Positions 54,297 to 64,000 of a DNA stretch of 64,000 nt are shown here, piece by piece (position 1 is the first letter of the stretch; each line of letters opens with the position of its first letter). Source of the DNA: Dendrolimus kikuchii (Eukaryota > Arthropoda > Insecta > Lepidoptera > Lasiocampidae). The notes beneath the pieces are model-generated. The model was not told the origin of the DNA. It worked only from the letters and a program-made list of their open reading frames with translations, and ran no database searches. The stretch is taken from positions 3,827,001 through 3,891,000 of the forward strand of contig JAHHIN020000030.1 of NCBI GenBank assembly GCA_019925095.2, in the 5' to 3' direction. A program made the translations under genes and the position numbers.

Positions 54297-56015
54297 GAGC
54301 TCAGTTCAATCCCAGAAGATATGAAACGAAATCAAGTGGCGACTCATTCCAACAAACTGTGTCTGAATATAGTAAAATTAAGCCACCAGAGTTCACGGAT
54401 CCATTAGCAGGGATGACATTCGGGTTCAAAAATATACCAGAGAGTGATCACAGTATGCCGAATAGTCCTATTATTTCATCTACAGGCACTTGGCCTAATA
54501 ACTTAATGTCTTCAGAAAGTACGGGCTTTGTAACACCAAAAGTTACTCTAGCAGACCTAAATATGACATCAGAGAATCCAATGCCAGAAAAAATATTAAG
54601 CAACCTACTAGTAAATGAGCTTTCACCACTAAAAGCGCCAAACTCCCCAAATATGCCATCAAATAGTTCGTTACCAGGAAAAAATACAAACAACTTACCA
54701 CCAAAAAATCCTCTTTCCTCACTAACAGCGCCAAACTTGCCATCAAATATTCCACTACCACGACAAACTCCGAGTAATCTACGAGATAATTTACTTTCGG
54801 CACTAACAGCATCAACGATACCAAATATGCCATTAAATACTTTTTTTTCTAGAGAAAACACAACAAACGTATCAAAAGATTTAATGTTGCCATTAACAAC
54901 ACCAAACTTGTCAAATACTTCGCTACTAGGTCTAACTTCTATCGGCTTGCCAGATAATCCATTAACTTCTCCAAAACTTCCAGATAATACGTCACAATAT
55001 CTTTCCAATACCACACCTAAGATAGCAATAGATAAATTACCCAATTTTTTACCTACCTTGCGTAGTCCTCTATTAAACGATTCAAGAAGTAATGATACCT
55101 TACCAAAAATTCCGAATATTCCAGTAAATACCCTAAAATTATCAATTTCAGGAGATACCATACCACCTACCGCTTTGTCAGCTATGCCTGGTTCTACTCC
55201 ACTATCCCTACCCAATACGTCTTACAATAATCTAAACAGTGTTCCGAATATTTCAATCACAACGCCGAGTATGCCTGGCAGTGTTTCAAGTATTGCTATC
55301 ACTACTCTAACCATGTCTAGCAGTGTTCCAAACGTTTCAAGCTCAATGCCGAACATGCTTGGTGATAATCCAAGCATTGTTACGACTGTACCAAGCATGT
55401 TGAGCAGTGTTCCAAGCATTCCAAGCCCAATGCCGAACATGACTGGAGGTATTTCAAATATTCCTAGTGATCCACCAAATACGCGTAGTAGTGTTCCAAA
55501 CATTTCAGGCCCGATGCCGAGTAACACTGAAAGTACTTCCAGTGTTCCTACTACCATATCAAGCATATTGAGCAGTGTTCCAAGTATTTTAAGTACTGTA
55601 CCGACTATGCCCAGCGATATTTCAAGGATATCTACGAATAAACCAAGCATACTTATTAGTGTCCCAAACAATTCAAACACTGTGCCAAGCATGCCTGGAA
55701 GTATTCCAAGCATTCCTACCACTGTACCAAGCATGCCCAGTAATGTTCCAAATGATTCGATTCCGACCACACCTAGCAATAATTCAAACATACCTGTCAG
55801 TATTCCAAAGGACTCCAGCATTACAAATGTAACAGGAACCACTACTGAAAGCGTTTTAAGTGCTACATCAAGTACTCTATTATCAACACCAGATGGTTTT
55901 AGCAATGCATCAACAATAGTTTCATCAGATACGCCTTCAACAAATACGTCTATCATTTCTACGCAACTTGTGACGTCAACAACTCGAAAATCACGTTCTA
56001 CAACAACAATTACAA
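54297..56015 (+). CDS. dpy: Dumpy-like Pro/Ser/Thr repeat exon (573 codons)
   Basis: Bounded by tcttatttcag and gtaagtt. It is 1719 bases, exactly 573 codons, phase 1 at both ends like the exon at 10042. No stop. Residues about 20-110 are mixed. The next part has four or five units of about 28-30 residues around L-T-A-P-N-x-P-x-N-x-x-L-P. From about 55380 a strict 14-residue (42-bp) repeat of the type T-x-V-P-S-M-x-S-x-V-P-S-I runs for at least nine units. Such P/S/T regions (for instance the PIGSFEAST repeats of fly Dumpy) are expected to be extended and O-glycosylated in the extracellular matrix. No cysteines in the repeats. Assignment to the same gene rests on strand, phase and composition, not on a conserved domain. 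Confidence 0.65.
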
Positions 56016-56566
56016 GTAAGTTACCAACATAGAACAAAGAAAGATACTGGACCACAATCGCCAACTATAAAATGTTAAAACTATACAAAAAGCTATCAAA
56101 AAGAAACCTACGTCAAGAATAGTACCAAAACGTAATAAATTAATATTTTCTACAATATGTTGAATTCGGTGCAAAGTAAAAAATAAAAATTACAAGCGGT
56201 AAAGTTTGTGTGTTTGTGACGTTAAAGGGGGTCATCTCTGGATCTAATGAACCGATTTTGAAAATTCTTTTTCTTTTGTATTGCCAGCAGTCGCTACAAA
56301 ATATCATTCAATGAAGTTCGTCACAGAATAAGTAATGAAAAACTCCGTACTGTTTTCAATCGGTCCGAATTTGTAGTTGCGATAAAAATATGAAATGGTT
56401 CAAATACTTGTATTATTTCTTGTGAAATTTTGCCGCCCCCTAAAAACTGCCCGCTGGGGCAGGCCGTCCCTGCCGCCCCCACCACGCTACGCCACTGCGT
56501 GTATGGTATTCTATAACAATGTATGAAACTAGCCTTAAACAGTATTGAATCCAACACATACCTTAC
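56016..56566. other. Intron; short GC repeat
   Basis: Splice donor gtaagtt at the start. 56430-56510 (ttgccgccccctaaaaactg ... accacgctacgccactgcg) is a common insect interspersed repeat. No gene. Confidence 0.5.
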
Positions 56567-56752
56567 ATGATCAAATTGATCGTGTACTAGCAGAAGGTTA
56601 TGTCAGGAGCCTCAAGAACACACGAGCGTGCATGACGAGAGCTATGAATGTCAAAGAAGCAAGTGAGGTGTGTAAGAATAAGCCTGAATAGCGCTCTGTT
56701 GTTCATGCCTACCCAGCAAGGGAACTGGCGTGAAGTTATGTATGTATGTATC
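56567..56752 (+). pseudogene. RTE-like LINE 3' fragment
   Basis: atgatcaaattgatcgtgtac ... ggaactggcgtgaagttatg plus (tatg)n. Only the last about 50 codons, with a stop near 56690. Confidence 0.85.
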
Positions 56753-57189
56753 CAACACAAAAATAATGATCAAAATTGGTTCCGAAACAGAAACATATGG
56801 CTCAAAAATACCAAAAACACATTTTATATCTTTGGAACCCAAAGTCTAACAGCAATAAAATTTGTATGGGACCATTTTAAAGCTTACTGAATCCAACGCA
56901 AAAAAGAATCATCAAAATCGGTTCAAAAACAATACACTTTGAACTTAAAAATTATACACAAAGAATTGAGAACTTCCTTTTTTTTAGTTGTTGAAAAGCT
57001 CGTAAATTTTACTTTTGCTGAGGACATGACAGCCTTTTCTTGTCTTATTTTTGTTATAAAAACAATATTACTAAACTGTCAAGTGCCGTTATATTATCTA
57101 CAGTACTATAAAATTCTAAACATGCTGTGTCTGTACAATGAAGCTGTTAAAAAAACCCGGAATAAATGGAACATATAAGCTATTGAAAA
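56753..57189. other. Nothing recognised
   Basis: AT-rich, no repeat partner, no domain in the short ORFs. Confidence 0.4.
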
Positions 57190-57906
57190 CACTATGCAAT
57201 TTTCTTAAGTTTTCGCGACTTGTATACATAATAAAACTACGTTTTAACGGTTTTAAGCGCGGTAATTTTATTTGATTTTGGTTTTTCCGACGTTTCGGCC
57301 ACTTTTCAGTGGCCGCGATCACGGAAGACAAAGATGTCAAGTGTCAATGAGTATTGTTAAAGTTTTATTTAGCCTACCGCCAACTTGTTAATTTTAATTA
57401 TTTAATTTTAATTTTGTTTATGGTTATTATTTACTCTATGGCAGCCTAATCTAATTTACTACCGCTTCGCAACATGTTATGGCTTGAAGAGAAGTAGCGG
57501 CGCAAGAAACTCTTCAGCAAACATGCCTAGCTCTAATAATTTTATATAATATTAAAATGGGTGGAAGGAAAAATAAAAGTAATTATCAGTCAAGTTGGTT
57601 TGTGTTCCGTTGTACGCAGAAAGAGCTCACAGTGTCTTGAGGTCTGGCAGCTGGTTTTTGCTGGGTTTGGGTCTTAATAGTTTTGATAATTGGATCCCAA
57701 ACAGGTGGTACTTGCCAACCATCTTCTCTATTGAAATTTGGGTGTTTTTTTATTTCAATAGCCTCACGCATCATTCTAGGTATGAAACGATTCTCTTTCG
57801 CGAGGATTTGTGGGTTGAAAGAGAGAGAAAAGTGGCCGAAACGTCGGAAAAACCAAAATCAAATAAAATTACCGCGCTTAAAACCGTTAAAACGTAGTTT
57901 TATTAA
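57190..57906 (-). mobile_element. Penelope-like element, RT deleted, with inverted ends
   Basis: The left end is the Penelope terminal repeat (57210-57330). Then come the shared 3' non-coding part and the last about 60 codons of the endonuclease ORF (57586-57774). The sequence then jumps at gagagagaaaagtggccgaaacg into an inverted terminal repeat ending aaaacgtagttttatta (57834-57904). A non-autonomous derivative. Confidence 0.82.
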
Positions 57907-58316
57907 CTATGGATTTTTTTTTAGATTTCTTGTCTGTTTGTTCCGGATTCACTACATCAGCGCCATTGTGGACGGTTTTTGAACTGTTATTTACAGCTTA
58001 CAGCTGGACAATTTTTCTCCCATATGAGATGATTCTCCTTACCTCTACCCTCCATTTATTATAAAGTATCCTACTTTATTTTTGGTAAATATACTTTTGC
58101 ATTTTAATAAAATAAGCGGGCGCGATACGATGGCTGGGAGAAGGCAAAGGGAACTGCAAGAAGAAGCAAGGAAGGACTTACCTCGCCACCAGTCCGCCGC
58201 CACACTGCTCTCGTCCCCCGGGGGTTCACGCACTCACTAGGATTACGGTTATGATCATTAAATTAAATTATAAGTTAATTTTCTTTATTATGTTCCAAAC
58301 AACGTTACGTATATAT
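57907..58316. other. Short repeat debris
   Basis: 57950-58058 pairs with 41221-41345. Nothing coding seen. Confidence 0.45.
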
Positions 58317-58443
58317 TTTTTTTATTGCATGAGTTCAGCAGACAGGCAGACGGCCCACTTGATGGAAAGCAGTTACCATCGCCTATGGACATTTGCAACA
58401 TCAAAAGTGCTACAAATGCGCTGCTGCTCTCTTAGGGGAGACT
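58317..58443 (+). repeat. Repeat A, 5' part
   Basis: tattttttttattgcatgag ... ctgctctcttaggggagactgg; the remainder of the repeat is missing. Confidence 0.75.
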
Positions 58444-59130
58444 GGTGACAACAGGGACAGTCACTGAATGTCTTGTATTATGCATTCTTCATTTAAAGTT
58501 TTATTCTTTTCTTGATGACGAGGATGGGGAGGAAGGATTTATAAGGAGGTGGTTTGAATGAATGAATAACTTTATTGCACATACATTAAAGTACAATGGG
58601 CGGTAAATACTTTTTTTGTTCCAAATACTTTATTATTCCCTACTTAAAAAAAGTAATACGTTATTTTTCTCAAATAGTTGGCAGCCCTATGTACGACTGC
58701 TAGTAAAATGAGGAGGCCGATCGCAACCGCTTCTTAATGAAGATTTCCGAATTTAAAGTTTTGTTCAGGACGAATGAGGGAATGACGCTCACCGCCTCAC
58801 CGGCTTCATCGTTTCAAATGTACTGCCGCAGTACAAACCATACAATCTCGGTGCTGTTCACTTTTTTTTAATTTAGCTTTTTGAAAAACCAATTCGAGAA
58901 TTAATGTTCTTAACCATTTCTGTCTAGTTAAAATTACAAAAAACCTATGATCCCCTTGTATTTTGTAAGAAATACGTTTGACCTTACTAAATCCTATGAC
59001 GTCAATAAAATCTGGTGAAGTGCATATGAATACCGTAGCCATCCAGTTCCAAAATACAAACAGACCGACATTTTCCTTTTTATGTCATTAAACATCAACA
59101 TCCAGGCATGGACCTCCTACTTCAGTGCAT
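58444..59130. other. Nothing recognised
   Basis: AT-rich. The minus-strand 78-codon ORF (58806-59042) shows no domain. Confidence 0.4.
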
Positions 59131-59396
59131 CCAGGGCGTTCCGAAAGTAGCTCACAACGCCCAAAATGCTTCGTTAGCCGTTCCACAAGGCGATCGCGGT
59201 CGTTGTGGTCGTGGCGAAAACGTCACCAATGACGTCATCGTTTTCGATCACACAACGCTCACAACGACCCATGTCAAGAGGTGGGTCGAATAGCCGTTTC
59301 ACTTGGGTTTACGATTGTAACGCCGGCAAGCAAGTGGAAAGGGAAAAATAGCGGTCGTAAACGTGGTCGTTGTGAGCTACCAATGGAACGCCCTGG
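59131..59396. mobile_element. hAT-like MITE, best copy (266 bp)
   Basis: Terminal inverted repeats ccagggcgttcc ... gtagctcacaacg and cgttgtgagctac ... ggaacgccctgg. The interior contains gtgacgtcat-type symmetric motifs. No clear 8-bp duplication (agtgcatc versus gtgtagta). It is the reference for the fragments at 11323, 41620 and 53784. Confidence 0.8.
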
Positions 59397-59445
59397 TGTA
59401 GTAGTCTGTGGTATCTCCATCTCATACGTAATAGAGGAGTTTTTG

Positions 59446-59690
59446 GCGGGAACTGAAAGGAGATGTTGTGCTGTATAGTTTTATTTTCTAATAATGTGTA
59501 AAATTACTCTAAAATGAACAATAGTTGTAGGATATTGATAGTTTTTGAGTAGTAATTATCTGTTTTTGCGAGAAATGTGAACTATATAGCCAAATGTGGC
59601 CTTTCAAGATTTCACAAGAACTCCGTTGAATGACGTCGACTGTAGCCTACAATACAACGGCGCCTGGCTTAAAGGCCTAGTTGCCAAGCC
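59446..59690 (-). repeat. Repeat B copy
   Basis: ggcgggaactgaaaggagatg ... aaaggcctagttgccaagcc. Near-complete. Confidence 0.8.
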
Positions 59691-60106
59691 TATAACATAA
59701 AAAAACACGTACTAGATCATAGTTATCTGTGCTGAAAATTTGGAACATATTTCTTCTGCTAAAAACTACTTGATCATATTTTTTAAACACTTCTATAAAT
59801 ATTAATTTGTTGTGGACCGTAATTATTTTAATTATAAAAGAAAACTGCACGTGCGTGACATAATGACGATTTTAATAATAATGGGGGGGGGGAACAGATA
59901 AAAAACAAACGAACATCTATGTTCTAAATTTACACATTTAGTATGTTTCGTGGCCTGTACCATGCTATACCAAATTAACAAAAACTTTGTGTTCGAGATT
60001 AATACAGATAAAGCTCATTCGACCATTAAAATACTTTGATTTGGTATCACATTTGGGTTATCATTTTTAATGTCTGGTACATAGATATGATCTCGTTACC
60101 CGAGTT

Positions 60107-60385
60107 TTTGGCGGGAACTGAAAAGAGATGTTGTGCTGTGCAGTTTTATTTTCTAAGAATGTGTAAAATTACTCTAAAATGAACAATCGTTGTAGGATAT
60201 TGATAGTTTTTGAGTAGTAATTATGTGTTTTGTGAGAAATGTGTACTGTATAGTCAAATATGGCCTTTAGAGTTGTCACAAGAACTTACCTACAGTTCAG
60301 CTGTGCTACACATAGGCTTAAGAAAATGAAGAAACTACATTGTAAACTAAGATTCGGCTTAAAGGCCTAGCTGCCAAGCCATAAA
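60107..60385 (-). repeat. Repeat B copy, diverged
   Basis: ggcgggaactgaaaagagatg ... ggcctagctgccaagcc, with an insertion near 60295-60350. Same orientation as the copy at 59446. Confidence 0.78.
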
Positions 60386-60779
60386 CTTAAATAAAATAAA
60401 AAAATCTCATTACCAATGGTGTTGTCAACGCAGTTAAAATAAAAATGTTGTATTGTCAGTTTTATTTGAGGGGGGGGGGGAGTATTGCTAGTCAAACCTT
60501 TGAAAAAAATATCAGTCGTTAGGACTGCACTTCAAAGGTAAAAACTTCGTATCTGAGCGTGACGGTCACGCGAATTCAGTGCATTTTCCTCATTCCAGAA
60601 GTGCCTCCAAAAGTTTTCACTTCAAAAACCATGGCGATGTTCGATAGGGTCTTTTTTAAATCAATACGTTGGGAGTTACTTTCAGAGACACACATGTGTA
60701 TACCTACAAAAATTCCAAATTTTAGTGATTTCACTGTAATAATCCTGGCAACATTGGGTTAATTGGGTATTTCGGCCAC

Positions 60780-61015
60780 AGAGTACTTTTATTTATATAC
60801 ATTTCGGCATACGTAGTATGCACAGTAGTTTGTGATTTCGGCTTTAGATCAGCGAATACGTAGTATCCATAGTAGTTTGTGATCAGCGACATATATACCT
60901 TGATCAACGACGACACATAGTATCCACTATCCATAATAGTAGTTTAGTTTGTTCAGCGACGTAGTATCCATTCCAAAGCAGTTAGTGATATACGTAGTAT
61001 CCATAGTAGTTTGTG
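60780..61015 (+). repeat. Degenerate short tandem repeat upstream of ZAD exon
   Basis: Variants of acgtagtatccatagtagtttgtg appear at about 60795, 60855, 60915, 60965 and 60990, mixed with gatcagcga. Irregular period of 30-60 bases. It ends about 55 bases before the ATG. Confidence 0.65.
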
Positions 61016-61068
61016 TTAGTGATTGCTTCTGCTAAAAATTAAGCACTTGGTCATATTAATAATCAGAA

Positions 61069-61176
61069 ATGGACCTGGCAGACACATGCAAAGTATGTTT
61101 GACCGGTCAGAAGCGTTTGCACGGTATAAGCAACACTTTGTTTCAAGAAATATGGGAAAAGCTAACAAATGCTAAG
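61069..61176 (+). CDS. First exon of a ZAD zinc-finger protein (candidate)
   Basis: An ATG exon of exactly 36 codons ending AAG before gtgagt (phase 0). It reads MDLADTCKVCLTG followed by LFQEIWEKLTNAK. C-x2-C near the N-terminus followed by a short helix is how the ZAD (zinc-finger-associated domain) of insect C2H2 transcription factors begins, and ZAD genes often have a small first exon. The second Cys pair would be on the next exon, which I do not find before 61780. It may be a nested gene, the next gene, or an orphaned duplicate. Confidence 0.55.
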
Positions 61177-61547
61177 GTGAGTAATTATTTCCAGACTGAA
61201 GCCTTGTATGTAAAGGGATCGGCATAAACGCAATTTGGGAAGTAGAAACAAGGTAATTATTTGTTATGATAATAACAGCCCATAGACATCCAACTTATGA
61301 GCTTGGGCTATCCCATTTTTTTAAAGATAATAGTCATTATTCGAAGTTAAATATTAGTTGATATAGTGTGATTGCTTCTTCCTTCTGACTACAACTTTGA
61401 GTGAAATGCGTGAATAGTACAAAGTATGTTAAACAAGTCTACTGCACAGCAATGAACATAAAACATGTTATTCTTGATAATAAAAGTTTACACGAAAAAG
61501 ACTGCATGCAAAATGCCAAATTATAAGTACTATTTTACCTTACAGTT
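61177..61547. other. Intron-like, nothing recognised
   Basis: AT-rich sequence after the donor. No ZAD second half or C2H2 finger is seen. Confidence 0.45.
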
Positions 61548-61773
61548 CAATATGTGACGAACCCAACGTTGTCAAAAGGTGGGGGTTTGATATAAAAATA
61601 CAATTAAAACCATATATGTAAATAAAATAATCAAAATTTCAATTAAAGACATTAATTACATGTGAGAAGCGTGTATTTTATTGAATATATTAAATTACAG
61701 CGTGTAGTTTATTGAATATATTAAATTACATATTCAATCAATCGAATATTGATTAATAAAAATAATAATGACA
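61548..61773. repeat. Inverted copy of the 30357-30576 repeat
   Basis: gacgaacccaacgttgtcaa ... attaataaaaataataatgac; the Penelope element begins right after it. Confidence 0.8.
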
Positions 61774-61779
61774 TTATAT

Positions 61780-64000
61780 TTTCTTAAGTTTTCGCGACTT
61801 GTATACATAATAAAACTACGTTTTAACGGTTTTAAGCGCGGTAATTTTATTTGATTTTGGTTTTTCCGACGTTTCGGCCACTTTTCAGTGGCCGTGATCA
61901 CGGAAGACAAAGATGTCAAGTGTCAACGAGTATTGTTAAAGTTTTATTTAGCCTACCGCCAACTTATTAATTTTAATTATTTAATTTTGTTTATGGTTAT
62001 TATTTAATCTATGGGAGCCTAATCTAATTTACTACCGCTTCGCAACATGTTATGGCTTGAAGAGAAGAAGCGGCGCAAGAAACTCTTCAGCAAACATGCC
62101 TAGCTCTAATAATTTTATATAATATTAAAATGGGTGGAAGGAAAAATAAAAGTAATTATCAGTCAAGTTGGTTTGTGTTCCGTTGTACGCAGAAAGAGCT
62201 CACAGTGTCTTGAGGTCTGGCAGCTGGTTTTTGCTGGGTTTGGGTCTTAATAGTTTTGATAATTGGATCCCAAACAGGTGGTACTTGCCAACCATCTTCT
62301 CTATTGAAATTTGGGTGTTTTTTGATTTCAATAGCCTCACGCATCATTCTAGGTATGAAACGATTCTCTTTCGCGAGGATTTGTGGGTTATCGAATCTGA
62401 TGTAGTGGTTGGGTTTATCCAGCGTGTGTTCACTGATCGCAGACTTCGTAGACCTTGTGTGTTTCATGTCAGCAATGTGTTCTTTTACTCGTGTTTTTAT
62501 GCTCCTCTTTGTTTGCCCAATGTATGACAATCCACACTCACAATCAAGCTTGTAAACCCCTGCATCCTGGAGTGGGATATTGCATTTCACAGGTCTCAGA
62601 AATTGGGTAATCTTTTTCTGCGGCTTGAAATATGTTTTGATTGAAGCTCGCCTGAGGATGTGACCAATTCTGTCTGTGACCCCCTTGATGTAGGGTAGGG
62701 TAGCAGGGCACCGCTCAACTGAAGGTGGTTTGGGGCCTTTGTGACGTTGGTGTGGAGTCTTCAGCTGATTGCGTTGTAGAACTCGCTTGACATGCTGAAG
62801 CTCTCCAGCTATGTGGTTCTCGTCACAAATTTTCCGTGCTCTCTGAAACAAAGATTTGCCCACGGTAGCTAACTGACTAGGATGGTGGTGAGACGAACCA
62901 TTAAGGTATTTATCTGTATGGGTAGGTTTCCTATACACCGTATGACCAAGAGTATTGTCAGGGTTCCTTAGGATGAGCACATCCAGAAAAGCTAATTTAT
63001 TATTTGCCTCTAGTTCCATAGTAAATTTAATATTACTGCTAATGGAATTGAGATGATCTAGAAATGCAGAGACTTTATCGTTTGGGAGGACGGCAAAAGT
63101 ATCGTATTTTAGGTAACCCATACAGTTTAGGCGCTTTGGCGCAAGATGGTGTGAGTGCGGATACGTCTAAGCTTAATTTTTCGGAGTGTTTTTTCATAAC
63201 CGCGATTGTTTGTTTGGTTACTTTATCCGTGGGGTCAGTTTTGACCTTTTTATAAGTGCTTTCGTCCGATAAAAGATCTTGTATTTTACTATTGTAATCA
63301 GACGTATCCATGACGACAGTCGCGTTACCTTTATCTGCACGGAGCACGGTTATTTCTGGTTTATTGCGAATGTTTTTTAAGGCAATATATTCAGCACGAG
63401 TGAGATTCGGTTTGGGTAGACGACTACGGCGTAAAACCGATGAGATATCTTGTCGTATAGCTTCCGCATCCTCTTTCTGCATGCTGTTCCTTACCAGACA
63501 TTCCTCTACGTTGCAGATTATGTTTTCAAAAGGTATTTTTCGCGGGGTTATTGCGTAATTAAGGCCTTTTTCTAATACCGAAACGGTGTTTTTATCGAAT
63601 GTTTGTTTTGACAGGTTAACCACCGACAGTGACATATGATTAGTGGTCGCGTTTCCGTGCACATCAACAATTGCTTCACAATGGAGCTCAGGTATATTTT
63701 TTTGCGCGTTCCTTGTACCAAGATGTTTGTTTTGGTTTGTTAGCATTTGGTTGTATTTTGAAATTTGGCGGTTTTTTAGTTGTTCATATTTGACCTTTGC
63801 TCTCTTGTTAACAATATCAATGTAGTTTTGGAAATCTTCTGTCGATAGTATTACCTGTATTTCATTGTTTTGCGTCTCGATAGCTCTATCTACGTGGTTC
63901 AAATTTAAACGGTGTTGGCGGATAAGGCATCTTAATAACTTTAAACTAGCCTGGCGTAGAATGCTGGCGCTTCCCGATATATCTTTTTTAGATGTTAATT
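61780..64000 (-). mobile_element. Penelope-like retroelement, runs past window end
   Basis: Terminal repeat at 61780-61900, 3' non-coding part, endonuclease and remnant RT frames on the minus strand. Terminal and 3' sequences are shared with 57190-57906 and 9455-9665. Confidence 0.88.
62159..64000 (-). pseudogene. Penelope RT-endonuclease ORF with RT core deleted
   Basis: The N-terminal frame (open from the window edge to 63075) shows the Penelope N-terminal domain and first RT blocks (VLRADKGNATVVMD, APKLYGLPKI). The C-terminal frame (62159-63121) resumes at YDTFAVL, followed by the RT thumb (LAFLDVLILR, YRKPTHTDKYL) and a GIY-YIG nuclease (GVYKLDCECGLSYIGQTKRS, with R in IKTRVKEH, about residues 187-225). 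Everything between GLPKI and the DTFAV block, including the catalytic YxDD, is missing, and the join also shifts the frame. GIY-YIG is the nuclease that nicks target DNA in these elements. Confidence 0.9.

Noticed and set aside
54448..56064. Two long minus-strand ORFs (255 and 280 codons) opposite the P/S/T exon
   Set aside because: They are the complement of the repeat exon. The repeat codons lack antisense stops, and the translations (VGTVLGMLG-type) are low-complexity shadows.
60597..60762. Possible exon after tcctcattccag
   Set aside because: Short ORF without domain or consensus donor; not in the phase of the neighbouring exons.

Overview
ORGANISM AND SETTING. This is eukaryotic, AT-rich and intron-dominated DNA, most likely from a moth or butterfly. 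The evidence is an errantivirus with an env gene, BEL/Pao and CsRn1-type Ty3/gypsy elements, a Penelope-like element with a GIY-YIG domain, RTE-like and R1 LINEs, a tRNA-derived SINE with a 'gcccgagcccagcagtaggacg' type body, and short repeats ending in 'taatattagtatagat', a mix typical of Lepidoptera. Nothing prokaryotic is present. HOST GENE. Three exon candidates on the + strand (10042-10368, 11795-11866, 54297-56015) all have phase 1 at both ends. The first encodes an EGF-DPY-EGF cassette of the giant apical matrix protein Dumpy. The second is a 24-codon Thr/Glu linker. The third is a 573-codon Pro/Ser/Thr-rich repeat exon. Most of the window therefore appears to be introns of a dumpy-like gene, including one of about 42 kb. 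A separate ATG exon at 61069-61176 looks like the start of a ZAD zinc-finger gene. LAYOUT. 1-4891: 3' part of an errantivirus (pol, env, 3' LTR). 4892-9039: a decayed, internally deleted BEL/Pao copy with its 3' LTR. 9040-13000: Penelope foldback, two host exons, paired MITEs. 13000-18263: mostly unique AT-rich DNA with one unrecognised 278-codon minus-strand ORF. 18264-23007: a very young CsRn1-type gypsy element on the minus strand with gag and pol open and LTRs differing at one base. 23300-24735: a hairpin-unit satellite split by a LINE. 25250-27660: several tandem arrays, one of them almost free of G outside CpG. 31000-41500: LINE, SINE and MITE fragments. 41620-53915: a four-layer nest, in which a hAT-like MITE is split by a CsRn1-type gypsy element, which is split by a BEL/Pao element, which carries a short repeat in its leader. 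54297-56015: the repeat exon. 56500-64000: LINE, MITE and Penelope copies plus the ZAD exon. HOW IT WORKS TOGETHER. The host genes are sparse. The rest is a layered record of transposition, ordered by nesting, target-site duplications (found here for a LINE, a SINE, a MITE, a gypsy and a BEL element) and LTR divergence. The points most worth a second look are a UGA-CUAG readthrough context between gag and pol of the nested BEL element, a small predicted myristoylated membrane-protein ORF in the env position of the nested gypsy element, hammerhead-like folds in the Penelope repeats, the missing outer LTR ends of the young gypsy element, and the Dumpy repeat exon.
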